Part shown: one piece after another, positions 5,537 through 5,919 of the stretch | Numbering within the stretch: the first letter of the stretch is position 1 | Layout: every line of letters starts with the position of its first letter | Origin: Deltaproteobacteria bacterium | GTDB lineage: Bacteria; Desulfobacterota; Dissulfuribacteria; Dissulfuribacterales; UBA3076 | Reading direction: 5' to 3' | NCBI GenBank assembly: GCA_030618205.1 | Contig: JAUXDR010000076.1 | Span: forward strand, 1 to 5,919 | Length of the DNA: 5,919 nucleotides | Notes under the pieces: generated by a model | Databases searched by the model: none | Told to the model about the DNA's origin: nothing | The model's input: the letters and a program-made list of their open reading frames with translations, nothing else | Made by a program: the position numbers and the translations under genes

Positions 5537-5919
5537 TATTTCTTTGCTACAAACAATAATCCCTTGACCTGATTTCCTGACTCCTTTCTGATATCTGCTT
5601 TGGCCTCCTCTAATATATGTAACCCATGACGGTTTAGTACATTTTGAATATATGCCTGCGAGTGGGCATAGCGACCGCTGGGAAAGAGCCGGTGCCCCAT
5701 GCTGTTGTCATCCAGTCTTTCTACTGAAAAGGCAATGATCCCGCCGTAATTGAGATAAGAAGATGCGGACCTGATTACAGGGTCCAGATTTCCGAAATAT
5801 ACAAAGACGTCAGAACTGTATATCAGGTCAAATTTTTGGGGAAATTTCCAGTCTTGAAGTATGTCAACGGCCTCAAGCCGGTCGTAGATTTTTTTCTCCG
5901 CGGCCTTTTCGAGCATCTT
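5533..5919 (-). CDS. SAM-dependent methyltransferase, C-terminal part (runs off right edge)
   Basis: The frame is open to the right edge, so 128 codons of the C-terminal portion are present; the methionine encoded at 5916-5914 is almost certainly internal, since it sits in KMLEKAAEKKIYD, which in this fold follows the SAM-binding strand. Visible class I methyltransferase signatures are the acidic VDIL after motif I, FDLIYSSDVFVYFG (motif IV region) and YGGIIAFSVE (motif VI region). The tail SGRYAHSQAYI and the ending VKGLLFVAKK match the C-terminus of TPR-containing methyltransferases (COG4976 type) as I remember them. The glycine-rich SAM loop, and any N-terminal TPRs, lie outside the window. 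The methyl acceptor is unknown. It converges on the membrane-protein gene with overlapping stop codons and no visible terminator between them. Confidence 0.85.
   Translation of the reverse strand, partial: KMLEKAAEKKIYDRLEAVDILQDWKFPQKFDLIYSSDVFVYFGNLDPVIRSASSYLNYGGIIAFSVERLDDNSMGHRLFPSGRYAHSQAYIQNVLNRHGLHILEEAKADIRKESGNQVKGLLFVAKKY

Noticed and set aside
1..5919. CRISPR array, transposon, phage, toxin-antitoxin or defence system
   Set aside because: No spaced direct repeats, transposase or integrase motifs, tRNA-like site or known defence domain was seen on either strand.

Overview
The window reads as an ordinary chromosomal stretch of a Gram-negative bacterium, with eight genes packed tightly. 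I favour a Desulfobacterota (deltaproteobacterial) host. The reasons are family resemblances I recall: an M23 peptidase with a GPHLDYR active-site motif, an M48 peptidase fused to TPRs, a MagIII-like EndoIII relative, and a TPR-type methyltransferase. This is inference only; there is no rRNA or other marker in the window.

Left block (1-3852, all minus strand, read right to left). A polytopic M48 zinc metalloprotease with C-terminal TPRs (3852-2005) overlaps by 47 bp the start of a YjbQ/UPF0047 protein (2051-1662). A 112-bp gap holding a 15-bp tandem repeat follows. Next come a membrane-anchored M23 peptidase of MepM/Csd3 type (1549-203) and, overlapping it by 17 bp, the N-terminus of a secreted protein that looks like a lytic transglycosylase and runs off the left edge. 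The last two genes make a cell-wall remodelling pair: one would cut peptide cross-links, the other glycan strands. The M48 protease may act in envelope or membrane-protein quality control.

Middle and right block (3954-5536, plus strand). Diverging from the M48 gene across a 101-bp spacer are a small three-helix membrane protein with a very strong Shine-Dalgarno site (3954-4283), a HhH-GPD DNA glycosylase of the EndoIII/MagIII group with a TTG start (4331-5008), and a four-helix membrane protein of unknown function (5069-5536). The glycosylase carries only three of the four iron-sulphur cysteines, because the stop codon sits exactly where the fourth is expected.

Right edge (5533-5919, minus strand). 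The C-terminal half of a SAM-dependent methyltransferase meets the membrane-protein gene tail to tail with a 4-bp overlap.

No tRNA, rRNA, CRISPR array, insertion sequence, phage gene or convincing rho-independent terminator was seen, and no gap exceeds 300 bases. I found no clear evidence of a new multi-gene system. The points most worth a second look are the variant active-site and cluster residues in the M23 and EndoIII-like proteins, the apparent internal duplication in the 155-residue membrane protein, and the small repeat and hairpin elements in the spacers.
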